Below are positions 39,401-47,142 of a stretch of DNA of 64,000 nt, one piece after another. Below the pieces are notes generated by a model, which was not told the origin of the DNA, searched no databases, and saw only the letters and a program-made list of their open reading frames with translations. Source of the DNA: an uncultured Saprospiraceae bacterium (GTDB taxonomy: Bacteria > Bacteroidota > Bacteroidia > Chitinophagales > Saprospiraceae); the NCBI GenBank assembly GCA_938041445.1, contig CALISO010000027.1, positions 53,475 to 117,474 on the forward strand, written 5' to 3'. Both the position numbers and the translations under genes were made by a program. Numbering within the stretch: position 1 is the stretch's first letter; each line of letters begins with the position of its first letter.

Positions 39401-39561
39401 TCGAGATGGTGGATCAACTGGGAAGAGTGGTGTATCAGTCTCAGATAAGTGCTATTGATCAGCATACGATTGATGTCAGTATTTACAGATCAGGGATGTA
39501 TACCATTCGGGTATTGAAGGATGGTGAATTACTCGGTATAAGTAGATTAGTCGTACGATAG
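36493..39561 (+). CDS. M4 (thermolysin-like) metalloprotease with fused propeller and T9SS tail
   Basis: 1022 aa. Signal peptide (ending AVAQ), propeptide with FTP/PepSY-like domains (~70-270), M4 catalytic domain, PD40/TolB-like beta-propeller (~640-930) and type A T9SS domain (VVPNPASETVILSG ... SGMYTIRVLKDGELLG). The zinc site is H447-E-L-S-H451, with third ligand E471 in GALNESFAD, the 24-residue spacing of thermolysin. HINSGIPNYAFF is the M4 proton-donor region. Exported, self-activating endopeptidase for protein degradation outside the cell. The added propeller may bind substrate or partner. The downstream glycosyltransferase reading frame overlaps its stop codon. Confidence 0.96.
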   Translation: MINRISIFILVGFLMATLPAVAQFKTIPEGDIITHEQKQQSRLLSNANPTITGQGTQSQLFNAINSSSYQLLDLQGAKQVLGLNKFGGAKYVRTSTVSGDRAAFSSIIDQFAKATDIKELGSQAKLDVSWTDEIGHTHYRFGQYVNGLRIYGSQSILHINAEGGSYLQSELVPDDYPLADKVSGISETAVKNTIIQTLDGYTEITGENLRLIDGNQWEIEEVYYFHEDNLVQAYFVKVYAKIDDRQEFFVDATSGQLLHKHSTICKFHNHVHDHRYTHEETQKKVLVDGAVVSTGPDLFGQNRTINTYEVGTRQYLIDATRDMYSASQSSMPNEPVGVLWTIDAFNTSPQNNDFNYDHVSVTNNNWSNRETAVSAHYNAGLSYQYFNDKFNRNAIDNNGGNIISIINVSDESGNSMGNAFWNGAAMFYGNGDSAFLPLGRGLDVAGHELSHGVIQNTANLEYQGESGALNESFADVFGAMIDRDDWLIGEDVVRTSAFPSGALRSLSDPHNGASTNDFNSGWQPRHYNERFTGSADNGGVHINSGIPNYAFFLFASDVGKEMAENVYYRALTTYLSRSSQFRDCRAAVVQAANDIGDASVVAAANSAFDQVGIAGNGSTGGTTYETDADQNLGADFVVYSATDLSNLKIADGDGAVIADPFVDLGVLSRPSVTDDGSVIVFVSQDNHIQRISIDWATGYFDVEQFTDQPVWRNVVISKDGRRIAALTEELEPVIYVFEFSTGITQPFTLFNPTFTEGISTGDVNYADAMEFDLSGQTLIYDAFNTITGTSGTIDYWDIGFIDVYDRSTQNFADGNIQKLFTALPENVSIGNPTFSKNSPYIIALDVLQGGDFALGGYNIETSEYNVITELFDIGFPNYSSDDSKIIYDLPWLFGLDIGSIDLGSDKITGIPNTENFFIENAKWGVFFSNGTRDLFVNTNDLDIEEMSVVPNPASETVILSGEQLINAEQIEMVDQLGRVVYQSQISAIDQHTIDVSIYRSGMYTIRVLKDGELLGISRLVVR

Positions 39562-40562
39562 CCAAGCCTAAAATATTAGTCATTCGATTCAGCGCAATAG
39601 GAGATATTGTGCTGACAACACCTGTCTTCAGAGGACTGAAGCAGCAGTTGGGTGCAGAGGTGCATCACTTGTGCAAACCTCAATTTGCCAAGGTACTTGA
39701 GCTGAATCCAAACATAGATAAGCAATGGACATTAGCGGCTGATATCAAAGAGACAATCAAAGCATTGAAGGATGAAAAATTTGATGCAATTATTGATCTT
39801 CAGCATAATCTACGAAGTAAGCGGATTGTAACGGCTCTCGGGCTAACCACGTCAACAGTAGATAAGCTGAATCTAAAGAAATGGCTCCTAGTCAATCTTA
39901 AATGGAATAGGTTACCCGATGTGCACATTGTAGATCGCTATCTAGACACATGTGATTATTTGTCTATTAAGAATGATGGAAAGGGGCTAGATTACTATCT
40001 ACCAGAAGATAAAGATTCACAGCGTCAATCTATCCTCTCAAAATATCAGATTGGTAACACTTACTTATGTATCGCGATTGGCGCTGCTCATCAGACTAAG
40101 CAGATACCTATTGACAAAATGGTGGAAGTATGCAATCACCTAACTCGTATACCAATTATCCTTCTTGGTGGGCCAAATGATAAAGAACGTGGGGATGCTG
40201 TCGTAGATGGCAGTAACCATCAAAGAATTATCAATACTGCGGGATCATTATCCTTGATAGAAAGCTGTATTGTACTTGAAAATGCTCAGTCTATGATGAC
40301 ACCAGACACAGGGCTGATGCATATCGCCGCTGCATTCGATGTGCCAACAGTCTCGCTATGGGGTAATACTGTGCCACAGTTTGGAATGTATCCTTATCCG
40401 AAGAATCCTCAGTCTACTCATCAAATAGTTGAAGTAACTGATCTGGGGTGTAGGCCTTGCTCTAAAATTGGTTATCCTGAATGTCCAAAAGGACACTTTA
40501 AATGTATGAATGACATCAGAACAACAGAGATAGTAGAGAAAATCTCAGAGTTTATCGAATAG
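39558..40562 (+). CDS. Family 9 glycosyltransferase (heptosyltransferase-like), non-canonical start
   Basis: The track begins at GTG 39609, but the canonical GT9 N-terminus is in frame upstream: AKPKILVIRFSAIGDIVLTTP. No ATG, GTG or TTG exists between the in-frame stop at 39543 and 39609; the only near-start codons are ATA at 39558, which overlaps the upstream TAG as ATAG, and ATT at 39546. I therefore place the start at 39558 with reservation. The body has two Rossmann halves: FDAIIDLQHNLRSKRI, LCIAIGAAHQTKQIP, PIILLGGPNDKE, MMTPDTGLMHIAAAFDVPTVSLWG and a CRPCSKIGYPECP cysteine cluster. Members transfer heptose or similar sugars in LPS core synthesis in the cytoplasm. Confidence 0.85.
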   Translation: MAKPKILVIRFSAIGDIVLTTPVFRGLKQQLGAEVHHLCKPQFAKVLELNPNIDKQWTLAADIKETIKALKDEKFDAIIDLQHNLRSKRIVTALGLTTSTVDKLNLKKWLLVNLKWNRLPDVHIVDRYLDTCDYLSIKNDGKGLDYYLPEDKDSQRQSILSKYQIGNTYLCIAIGAAHQTKQIPIDKMVEVCNHLTRIPIILLGGPNDKERGDAVVDGSNHQRIINTAGSLSLIESCIVLENAQSMMTPDTGLMHIAAAFDVPTVSLWGNTVPQFGMYPYPKNPQSTHQIVEVTDLGCRPCSKIGYPECPKGHFKCMNDIRTTEIVEKISEFIE

Positions 40563-40627
40563 CATAAATCTTTCTTGCAACAGAATTGTATTATATTCAT
40601 CAACTTAACCTTAACAAGTAAAAATAT

Positions 40628-41473
40628 ATGTCAACTAATCAAAGACCACAAGTGAACATACCTGGCAATATGATGAAGTACGTATTTATCGCCTTTGCAT
40701 GTGTGTTTATCTTTGCAATCCTAAGTAATACAACTTTCATTACGATTCAGCCTGGTAAGAAAGGTGTAATGTTTAAGCGATTTGCTGGAGGTATCAATAA
40801 GGATAGAATATATGATCAAGGATTCCATGTAGTCGCTCCTTGGAATGATCTCATCATCTATGATGTCAGAGTCAACGAAGGTTCTGAAGAGATGGAGGTA
40901 CTATCGAAGAATGGGTTATCTATCCAAGTTGAGTTATCATACAGATACTTCCCAGATCCAGCGAAGATTGGTTACTTGCATGATGAGGTTGGATCAGACT
41001 ATCTAATACGGATTATCGAACCAGATATCAGATCAGCAACAAGAGAAGTCATCGGAAAGTACCTTCCAGAAGAACTCTATAGCACAATGCGAGAGACTAT
41101 TCAGGACGAGATATTTACACGTACATCGGCTGCGGTTGCAGAAAAGTATATTATGCTTGATGCTGTATTGATTAAGTCTCTTGAGTTACCTACGAAGCTC
41201 AAAGATGCAATTGAGTTCAAGCTAGAGACTGAGCAAGAGGCATTTCAATATGAATTCCGTCTTGACAAAGAAAGAAAGGAAGCTGAACGTAAGATTATAG
41301 AAGCTGAAGCAAAAGCTGAATCTAACCGAATCCTTAGTGCCAGCCTCACAGATAAGATACTCACAGAGAAAGGAATTGAGGCAACACTACAACTAGCTCA
41401 GTCACCAAATTCTAAGGTGGTAATCGTAGGAGGAGGTGATGGAGGAATGCCTATAATATTAGGAGATAAGTAA
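40628..41473 (+). CDS. Prohibitin-like SPFH/Band 7 protein
   Basis: 281 aa. One N-terminal membrane helix (YVFIAFACVFIFAILSNTTFI) followed by an SPFH domain (ITIQPGKKGVMFKRFAGG, DQGFHVVAPWNDLIIYDVRV, EVLSKNGLSIQVELSYRY, YLPEELYSTMRETIQDEI) and a long charged coiled coil (EFRLDKERKEAERKIIEAEAKAES). The C-terminus is Gly-rich (VVIVGGGDGGMPIILGDK). Prohibitin-type proteins oligomerise into membrane rings and influence FtsH-type proteases and lipid domains. It stands in its own unit, 65 nt after the GT9 gene. Confidence 0.93.
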   Translation: MSTNQRPQVNIPGNMMKYVFIAFACVFIFAILSNTTFITIQPGKKGVMFKRFAGGINKDRIYDQGFHVVAPWNDLIIYDVRVNEGSEEMEVLSKNGLSIQVELSYRYFPDPAKIGYLHDEVGSDYLIRIIEPDIRSATREVIGKYLPEELYSTMRETIQDEIFTRTSAAVAEKYIMLDAVLIKSLELPTKLKDAIEFKLETEQEAFQYEFRLDKERKEAERKIIEAEAKAESNRILSASLTDKILTEKGIEATLQLAQSPNSKVVIVGGGDGGMPIILGDK

Positions 41474-41535
41474 CTAGTAAAAATCAACAGTTAATAACTA
41501 AGGTATCGATTGTACACCTACATAGTCAACAACAA

Positions 41536-41937
41536 TCACAGATTGCTAGTCGCAGCATTAGAGATCTTATCTAGTGCTGCAGTTACTTTTTCAAGTATGT
41601 GTTCTTGGCCTGTAATATTGTGTCTCTCTTTCAGATAAGCTGGATCATTATAGGTGATAGTAGTCTTTCCATCCACTTCCTGAACCAGCATTTTTTGAGG
41701 TAGATCCAATCCCGTATGGGCTCCATTAGCCATAAGTGGTGTTCCTAACTTAGGATTCCCAAAAAAGATAATTTTCGTCGGAGGAAGAGTTAAATCTGCA
41801 TTCGCTGCATTAGCTTGATGATCTAGTTCAAAGAGAACCTTAAGGTTAGGATTGTTGGTAATGATACCCTTCAATTTCGAGTAGGTTTCATCAAAAGTTA
41901 AGCTACTAACTTTGGTGATCATTCCAGTATTTGTCAT
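41536..41937 (-). CDS. DUF302-domain protein
   Basis: 133 aa. Typical DUF302 blocks: SLTFDETYSKLKGIITNNPNLKVLFELDHQANA, PTKIIFFGNPKLGTPLM, DLPQKMLVQE-DG-TTITYNDPAYLKERH and a C-terminal helix. The fold is a small dimeric alpha/beta sandwich of unknown role, often near stress or redox genes. No signal peptide, so cytoplasmic here. It is separated from purC by 64 nt on the same strand. Confidence 0.92.
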   Translation of the reverse strand: MTNTGMITKVSSLTFDETYSKLKGIITNNPNLKVLFELDHQANAANADLTLPPTKIIFFGNPKLGTPLMANGAHTGLDLPQKMLVQEVDGKTTITYNDPAYLKERHNITGQEHILEKVTAALDKISNAATSNL

Positions 41938-42001
41938 TTGTTTTTCTTTGAGTACGATAACAGGATGAAATTGTTTGGAATTTTTTACCCAAAAGTTCTC
42001 C

Positions 42002-42940
42002 TCAACTAAAATACTCTCCTAAGACCGTTTCCATTTCCCACAATACATCATCGCTCTCATAATCAGCAAGATGTGCATCTATCAAGGTATGATAAAGTTC
42101 TGTATACCTTTCAGTGACTGTATTGACAAACGACTCTGGCATATCTGGTAATGTCTGTCCTTCTTTACCTTGAAAGTTGTTGTCCATCAACCATTCTCTG
42201 ACAAATTCTTTGGACAGTTGCTTCTGCTGAGTATTGTTGTCTAGTCTGTCCTGATATCCATCTGAGATGTAATACCGACTACTATCTGGTGTATGTATTT
42301 CATCCATTAGAGTAATTTCTCCATTATACAGACCAAATTCATACTTGGTATCAACAAGTATTAATCCTTTGTCATTGGCATATTTACTACCTAGTTCAAA
42401 TAGCTTGTATGTATAGTCATAGAGTTTGTCGAGGACTTGTTCTGTCACGATATTTTGAGCTAGTATATCTTCTCTTGAAATGTCAACATCGTGTCCTTCT
42501 TCTGCTTTAGTGGCAGGTGTGATGATTGGTGTTGGGAATGCCTGCCCTTCCTTCATATCATCTGGCATAGGTACTCCGCATATTATCCGCTTACCTGCTT
42601 TGTACTCTCTCCATGAGTGACCCGCAAGATATCCTCTGATAACCATCTCCAACATAATTGGCTTGCACATTTTGCCGATTGAAAGGTTGGGGTGTGGACT
42701 TGCTTCTAACCATGTAGGAACTATAGATTCAGCGGATTTGAGAAAGTGAGTAGCTACACCATTCAGAATCTTTCCCTTAGAAGGAATAGCTTGGTTCAAA
42801 ATGTGATCAAATGCAGAAATTCGATCAGTAGTTACCATTGCAATTTTGTCACCAAAGTAGTAGACATCTCTGACCTTACCTCTATAAAAGTCCGTTTGAG
42901 TAGGGAAGTGGAAGTACGTAGCTGGTATCGTCTGTTTCAT
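42002..42940 (-). CDS. purC: Phosphoribosylaminoimidazole-succinocarboxamide synthase (PurC)
   Basis: 312 aa. ATP-dependent ligase joining CAIR and aspartate to SAICAR in de novo purine synthesis. Family motifs: YRGKVRDVYYFGDKIAMVTTDRISAFDH, VRGYLAGHSWREYK, KAEEGHDVDIS, GLILVDTKYEFGLYNGEITLMDEIHTPDSSRYY and KQLSKEFVREW. About 60 residues longer than the 240-aa bacterial form, matching the longer ~300-aa SAICAR synthetases. ATG at 42940 follows a TATTTTTG -7 candidate by 5 nt. Confidence 0.97.
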   Translation of the reverse strand: MKQTIPATYFHFPTQTDFYRGKVRDVYYFGDKIAMVTTDRISAFDHILNQAIPSKGKILNGVATHFLKSAESIVPTWLEASPHPNLSIGKMCKPIMLEMVIRGYLAGHSWREYKAGKRIICGVPMPDDMKEGQAFPTPIITPATKAEEGHDVDISREDILAQNIVTEQVLDKLYDYTYKLFELGSKYANDKGLILVDTKYEFGLYNGEITLMDEIHTPDSSRYYISDGYQDRLDNNTQQKQLSKEFVREWLMDNNFQGKEGQTLPDMPESFVNTVTERYTELYHTLIDAHLADYESDDVLWEMETVLGEYFS

Positions 42941-42945
42941 AGCTA

Positions 42946-42953
42946 CAAAAATA
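42946..42953 (-). promoter_or_regulatory. candidate -7 element (TATTTTTG) of purC
   Basis: TATTTTTG on the minus strand fits TAnnTTTG and ends 5 nt before the purC ATG, which would give a leaderless transcript. No clear -33 TTTG at 19-21 nt spacing was found. Confidence 0.45.
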
Positions 42954-43021
42954 ATGGAGCTAATTGAAAACTAGAGGAATACGTGGATAATTTAGTCGTA
43001 TTAGATGAAAGAACGGATTAC

Positions 43022-43447
43022 TTAGATATTGAATAACAAGTTTCTATCTAAGATGAGATCTTTTAATTCTTTAAGGGCTTTGTACTCATTCGGAAGAACA
43101 CGTTTGATAGCTTCTTTGACACAGAAGTATGTGCCTTTATCCATTGCATATTTCATCAACTTCACATCGTGCTTGATCATCCCTCTGATACTTGGTATCT
43201 CGTGCCAGTCAGCTTCTACAGCATAAGTAGGCAGAGTATTACCATTCTCATCTGTCAAGGATTCAAGTTCAATAAAATCATTTGACTTGATCTTATCTTG
43301 GATTTTGACTCTCTCAGCTTGTGGTAGACCCCATATATCTGGATCGCTATCAAGATGATCGTTCAATAAGAATACCTCGAGACCTTTTTCATGGCATCGA
43401 TAGATAACTATTCTTACTGTGTCAAATACGTTGATATTATTACTCAT
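43022..43447 (-). CDS. Nudix-fold-like protein lacking a clear Nudix box
   Basis: 141 aa. The start NVFDTVRIVIYRCHEKGLEVFLLND ... WGLPQAERVK resembles the first strands of Bacteroidota Nudix proteins, where WxxPQG precedes the catalytic box. The expected GX5EX7REUXEEXGU box is not recognisable here: the stretch after PQ is NDFIELESLTDENGN. The C-terminal part is helical (CVKEAIKRVLPNEYKALKELKDLIL). So it may be a non-catalytic Nudix relative or another fold. Short gap (81 nt) to purC, same strand. Confidence 0.6.
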   Translation of the reverse strand: MSNNINVFDTVRIVIYRCHEKGLEVFLLNDHLDSDPDIWGLPQAERVKIQDKIKSNDFIELESLTDENGNTLPTYAVEADWHEIPSIRGMIKHDVKLMKYAMDKGTYFCVKEAIKRVLPNEYKALKELKDLILDRNLLFNI

Positions 43448-43576
43448 ATCGCCTTTTCTATCAAATTAAAACGCAAAGTATCACAAATAGTTGTTACAAT
43501 CGTTATTGCACTTACATATTCTGCAAGTCCGTAATTTAAGTAATTGATTAACAGTATAATGTAGAGCTAGCAATTA

Positions 43577-45037
43577 TCATTCTGCGACGCTAACTTTAAG
43601 AATTCTTCCAGGTTCTTCAACACCCACATAGAGGTAGCCATCTAGTCCCATTTCGATGCTACGGACTCTTCCTATACCTTCCAGGATACGTTCTTCACGT
43701 ATTAAGTGCCCATTGGCATCTACGATATCCATACTGATATAGTCAAATCGTAATGAGCCAGTCAGGATATTTCCTTCCCAACCTGGATAATTTGTTCCTT
43801 TCACTTGAGCCATTCCACTTGGTGCAATCGATGGTACCCATGTCTGTTTAGCATCGATAAATCCATCTCGTTGCGTCTCATTAGTGAAGGTTGTACCATT
43901 GTAGTTGATACCATATGAAACAAGTGGCCATCCATAGTTTTGACCTTTTTGGATACGATTAAGTTCATCACCACCTCTTGGTCCATGTTCGTTTTCCCAT
44001 ATTTCATCTTTTGCATAATCATAAATTAAGCCTTGAGGGTTGCGGTGTCCATATGACCAGATTGACTTGATAGCATCTTCTTGATCCACAAATGGATTGT
44101 CATCTGGTATACTCCCATCTAGGTGGAGTCGATGTATCTTACCACAACTGTTCGTTAGAAATTGGGGATGATCGTCTCTCTTGCCTCTATCACCAACGGA
44201 CACGTACATATATCCTGCACTATCAAATACTATTCTAGATCCAAAATGATATCTAGTATTAACATATGGCATCGCAATAAAAATATCCTTTACATTGATC
44301 AATTCATCACCTTGCAATGTGCCCATTGCTACAGCAGTTGTTCCTTTTAATGTGCCTGATTCTTTTTTGGAGTATGACAGATAGATAATGTTGTTCTGTT
44401 CGAAATCAGGATGGAGAGCAATGTCTAATAGACCACCCTGTCCATATTCCCAGACATCGGGGATATTTTGGACTTCGATAGCTGCCTTTCCTTGTTCCTG
44501 GACGAAGAACTCACCACTTCTATCTGTATAATAGAGTGTACCATTCTTATCAACCTTTATGCCCCAAGGAATATCAGCACTTGTCGCTACTGTATCGACT
44601 TGTAATTTGAGAGAGTGAGTTTGATAATATTTGGGTGTTGGATTCGTGACATCTGTATAGCTCTCTCGATCCTTGATTCCTTGGACGATATAGTCTGCTA
44701 AAGCATTGACTTCACTATCTGTAAATGTAGTATCGAATGCAGGCATTCCCTTGGAAACAAGACCCATCCTGATTGATTTGATTAGACTCGCTTTGTCACT
44801 TCCCTCACTCCAAGACCGATCTGCGAAGACTTTAGCATTTGCTCCATGACAACTGCTACAGTAATCTGTAAATAGCGTAGCCGCGATATCCATAGAATCG
44901 GGTGGAGGAGGATCAACGATCAATGTAGGCTCAGTCTCTACAAGAGATGTAGGAGTATTAATCTTTGAAGAGCATTGACTCAAGGTCAAAACCAATCCAG
45001 AACAAACAATAGATATGAAGGCAGTAAATCGGTGCAT
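43577..45037 (-). CDS. Cytochrome c - PQQ-type glucose/sorbosone dehydrogenase fusion, lipoprotein
   Basis: 486 aa. N-terminal lipobox (LTLSQC-SS), then a cytochrome c domain (~50-130) with C60-SS-C63-H64 heme site and a GMPAFD Met-ligand region. The remainder is a soluble-GDH-like six-bladed propeller: IPWGIKVDKNGTLYYTDRSG, GGLLDIALHPDFEQNNIIYL, GSRIVFDSAGYMYVSVGDRG, SIWSYGHRNPQGLIYD (catalytic-His region) and ENEHGPRGGDELNRI. Family members oxidise sugars or other alcohols with PQQ; the heme domain would carry electrons to the respiratory chain. Surface-attached by its lipid. PQQ synthesis genes are not in the window, so the quinone may come from outside. Confidence 0.92.
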   Translation of the reverse strand: MHRFTAFISIVCSGLVLTLSQCSSKINTPTSLVETEPTLIVDPPPPDSMDIAATLFTDYCSSCHGANAKVFADRSWSEGSDKASLIKSIRMGLVSKGMPAFDTTFTDSEVNALADYIVQGIKDRESYTDVTNPTPKYYQTHSLKLQVDTVATSADIPWGIKVDKNGTLYYTDRSGEFFVQEQGKAAIEVQNIPDVWEYGQGGLLDIALHPDFEQNNIIYLSYSKKESGTLKGTTAVAMGTLQGDELINVKDIFIAMPYVNTRYHFGSRIVFDSAGYMYVSVGDRGKRDDHPQFLTNSCGKIHRLHLDGSIPDDNPFVDQEDAIKSIWSYGHRNPQGLIYDYAKDEIWENEHGPRGGDELNRIQKGQNYGWPLVSYGINYNGTTFTNETQRDGFIDAKQTWVPSIAPSGMAQVKGTNYPGWEGNILTGSLRFDYISMDIVDANGHLIREERILEGIGRVRSIEMGLDGYLYVGVEEPGRILKVSVAE

Positions 45038-45145
45038 AGTCTATGATTATAAAGTGAATTCACAAGTTAGGGCAATTCTTTCTGAGATTAGAATATCGCG
45101 AATGGATAATGATTGTTGTAAGATAGACGTGAATCCATATAAACG

Positions 45146-45183
45146 ACAAAAGCCTACTCTGCTGAGTAGGCTTTTGTTTTTAC
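45146..45183. terminator. strong bidirectional hairpin terminator
   Basis: ACAAAAGCCTACTC - TGCT - GAGTAGGCTTTTGT, a perfect 14-bp stem with a tetraloop. The plus strand continues TTTTTACTTTT; the minus strand continues CGTTTATAT. Lies 41 nt after the secreted gene at 45218 and before the dehydrogenase gene, so on the minus strand it ends the former. Confidence 0.85.
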
Positions 45184-45217
45184 TTTTAGATATATCGGCC
45201 TGTGGCAGGCTATTTTC

Positions 45218-45709
45218 TTACGATTTAGTATTGTCTGGTGTTGCGATGACACCATCTTGCTCTGTGCAAAACTGTACTGTAATATAATCACCGAAGTTGC
45301 CAGTACTATTCAATATGACATCTCCATTTTGATCCATCAAAGTGATAATATCATCGACTTCCTTATTACAGATTCCATCTCCCCAAGAGTCGTAAATAGT
45401 CAATTCATAACATCCTTTGGTTAAGCATACTGAAGTTTCGATTGTTTCGAAGTTATCTTCAATAGTGAAATATTCGCCGTCTGCGACTTTGACATACTTT
45501 TCAGTATTGACTAGTGTCCAAGATATCTCCTCAGCATTATCATCCAGTGTGATTGCTAAGTGTACAACACCTTCGCAACCATCTAGAGTTTTGTCAGGGT
45601 CTGAATTGGCAAATGTAGAAGTAGCTAAGCTTGATAACAATAGCAATACAGACATTGAAAGAAGTAGGTACTTTGAAAATGAGTTAGTTAGTAAATTCAT
45701 GAGTAACAT
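45218..45709 (-). CDS. Small secreted protein with YDSWGDGIC-type module
   Basis: 163 aa from ATG 45709; another ATG lies at 45700, and the track GTG at 45736 is unlikely. Signal peptide (YLLLSMSVLLLLSSLATSTFA). The mature part contains TKGCYELTIYDSWGDGIC, the small Ca-like/disulfide module found in many Bacteroidota exported proteins, followed by GDVILNSTGNFGDYITVQFC. No T9SS tail. Possibly an accessory surface or secreted binding protein; no enzyme signature. Confidence 0.78.
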   Translation of the reverse strand: MLLMNLLTNSFSKYLLLSMSVLLLLSSLATSTFANSDPDKTLDGCEGVVHLAITLDDNAEEISWTLVNTEKYVKVADGEYFTIEDNFETIETSVCLTKGCYELTIYDSWGDGICNKEVDDIITLMDQNGDVILNSTGNFGDYITVQFCTEQDGVIATPDNTKS

Positions 45710-45736
45710 TTTAAATGTTGCATAATTACCTAACAC

Positions 45737-46064
45737 ACGTTTTAAGATGCATTAAGTTCGGATTCTTTAGCAATAGTCAAGGGTTTCAATTTTGTCTAAT
45801 GCTCATATCAAATCAAGTCCAAAAAACCTTAGGAAGTTTTGATTTCATCATAAAAAGTGATAAAATCAGTGTTTACACTGGTATTTGTCTCTCTCAATGA
45901 TGGGTGTAAACAATCAAAATCTATTATTAGCCTTTCTCTTGTTACGTCTATTAGACCTCGATGTATGCAATAAGTAACTTATTATCTTGATTATTTTATC
46001 AAGTATTATCGAGTCTTAGCTATAGTGGAAATGCTCTGTAGTTAAGCATTGATCATAGAGGGGT
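45737..46064. other. 328-nt non-coding region rich in inverted repeats
   Basis: No convincing ORF: the track's 61-aa ORF (45715-45900) is low-complexity and overlaps the neighbour. The region holds TGTTTACAC/GTGTAAACA (45870-45912), AATAAGT-A-ACTTATT (45969-45983), CTTGAT/ATCAAG near 45988-46005 and AATGCT/AGCATT (46030-46050). It includes the promoter of the secreted gene and the 3' region of tpiA. Confidence 0.55.
45870..45912. promoter_or_regulatory. 9-bp inverted repeat TGTTTACAC/GTGTAAACA
   Basis: Exact 9-bp arms separated by 25 nt, about 160 nt upstream of the small secreted protein gene on the minus strand. Could be paired regulator sites or an RNA stem; no known site is matched with certainty. 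Confidence 0.45.
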
Positions 46065-46826
46065 TTACTTTGGAGGAAAACTATTACAGATTGCAGCAAA
46101 ACTGTCAACTTTCAAGGAAGCACCACCAACAAGGCCACCATCCACATCTTCTTTTGAAAATATTTCACTAGCATTTGCAGGCTTGACACTACCACCATAA
46201 AGGATAGAAGTATTCTGCGCTATTGTAGCACCGTATTTACTCTCAAGAGTTGCTCTTATGAATGCATGCATATCTTGTGCTTGTTCAGGAGACGCCGTCT
46301 TCCCAGTTCCGATTGCCCATATTGGTTCGTAAGCGATTGTGATATTTGCCATTTGGCTAGCATCAAGTAGAAATAGATCACTTTCAAGTTGAGTCTTGAT
46401 GTGTGCATTCTGTTCATTCGCTTGCCTGACTTCTAGAGGTTCACCAAGGCAATAAATGACTTTAAGACCATTTTCAAGTGCTAGAGTGATTTTTTTACTC
46501 AATATCCCCGCATCCTCGTGATAGTATCCTCTTCTTTCTGAATGTCCAATGAGTACATATTTAGCACCGGCATCTGTCAACATCGCTGCACTAATCTCAC
46601 CTGTGAATGCTCCTGAAGGTTCACAACAAACATTCTGTGCTCCAAGATGAATAAGGTCTTGGCCTTTTAATATCTCATTGACAACAGCAAGATGTGTAAA
46701 CGGAACACAGAGTATCACCTTATCACTAGAAGTGGTATTGCTTTCTATCAATCCTTGTGCTAAGTCCTTGCCATTAGCAATAGACATATTCATTTTCCAA
46801 TTGCCAGCTGCGATATAGTCTCTCAT
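46065..46826 (-). CDS. tpiA: Triose-phosphate isomerase
   Basis: 253 aa. Interconverts dihydroxyacetone phosphate and glyceraldehyde-3-phosphate in glycolysis/gluconeogenesis. All active-site motifs are present: AAGNWKMN (Lys), LIGHSERRGYYHED (electrophile His), IAYEPIWAIGTGKTASPEQAQ (catalytic Glu and the flexible loop 6) and ILYGGSVKPANA (phosphate-binding). Normal length. Single gene on the minus strand with no close operon partner. Confidence 0.98.
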   Translation of the reverse strand: MRDYIAAGNWKMNMSIANGKDLAQGLIESNTTSSDKVILCVPFTHLAVVNEILKGQDLIHLGAQNVCCEPSGAFTGEISAAMLTDAGAKYVLIGHSERRGYYHEDAGILSKKITLALENGLKVIYCLGEPLEVRQANEQNAHIKTQLESDLFLLDASQMANITIAYEPIWAIGTGKTASPEQAQDMHAFIRATLESKYGATIAQNTSILYGGSVKPANASEIFSKEDVDGGLVGGASLKVDSFAAICNSFPPK

Positions 46827-47142
46827 AGGGAAGTATTTTTTGCGAATTTAGGGATTTATTCAATAGTATATCGTGCTTAGATTTGGGATTTGTTGAAGAG
46901 ATGAATATTAAGCTTTAAGGTTGGACAATTCTTGTGTGCCAAATTATGATTTGTATCAACCAAGTAATTCATTTTATTTCAAAATATTATTAGGACAGAT
47001 GCTAGAATTAAGTCAATTGATTGCAAACATTGTTTTTAAGATAAATAACATTATTGTCGACCTCTTATATGTGGTGTTTTTTCAGATATTTACAGTATTA
47101 AATTTTCTATTTTATCATTCTTCATATTAATATCTAGGCTAA
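46827..47142. other. 316-nt AT-rich intergenic region between tpiA and ald
   Basis: Divergent promoters of tpiA and ald must lie here. The track's 69-aa ORF (46921-47130) begins with TTG, has an improbable hydrophobic composition and no family resemblance, so I treat it as noise. One TAnnTTTG match (TAGATTTG, 46878-46885) on the plus strand is far from ald. No hairpin of note. Confidence 0.5.

Noticed and set aside
43022-43447. Active Nudix hydrolase
   Set aside because: The N-terminal strands resemble Nudix proteins but the GX5EX7REUXEEXGU box cannot be found.
45715-45900. 61-aa plus-strand ORF next to the inverted repeats
   Set aside because: It overlaps the secreted-protein gene's 5' end, is low in information and has no plausible start context.
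46921-47130. 69-aa plus-strand ORF between tpiA and ald
   Set aside because: TTG start, hydrophobic AT-driven composition, no family resemblance, no ribosome-site or neighbour support; treated as a chance ORF.
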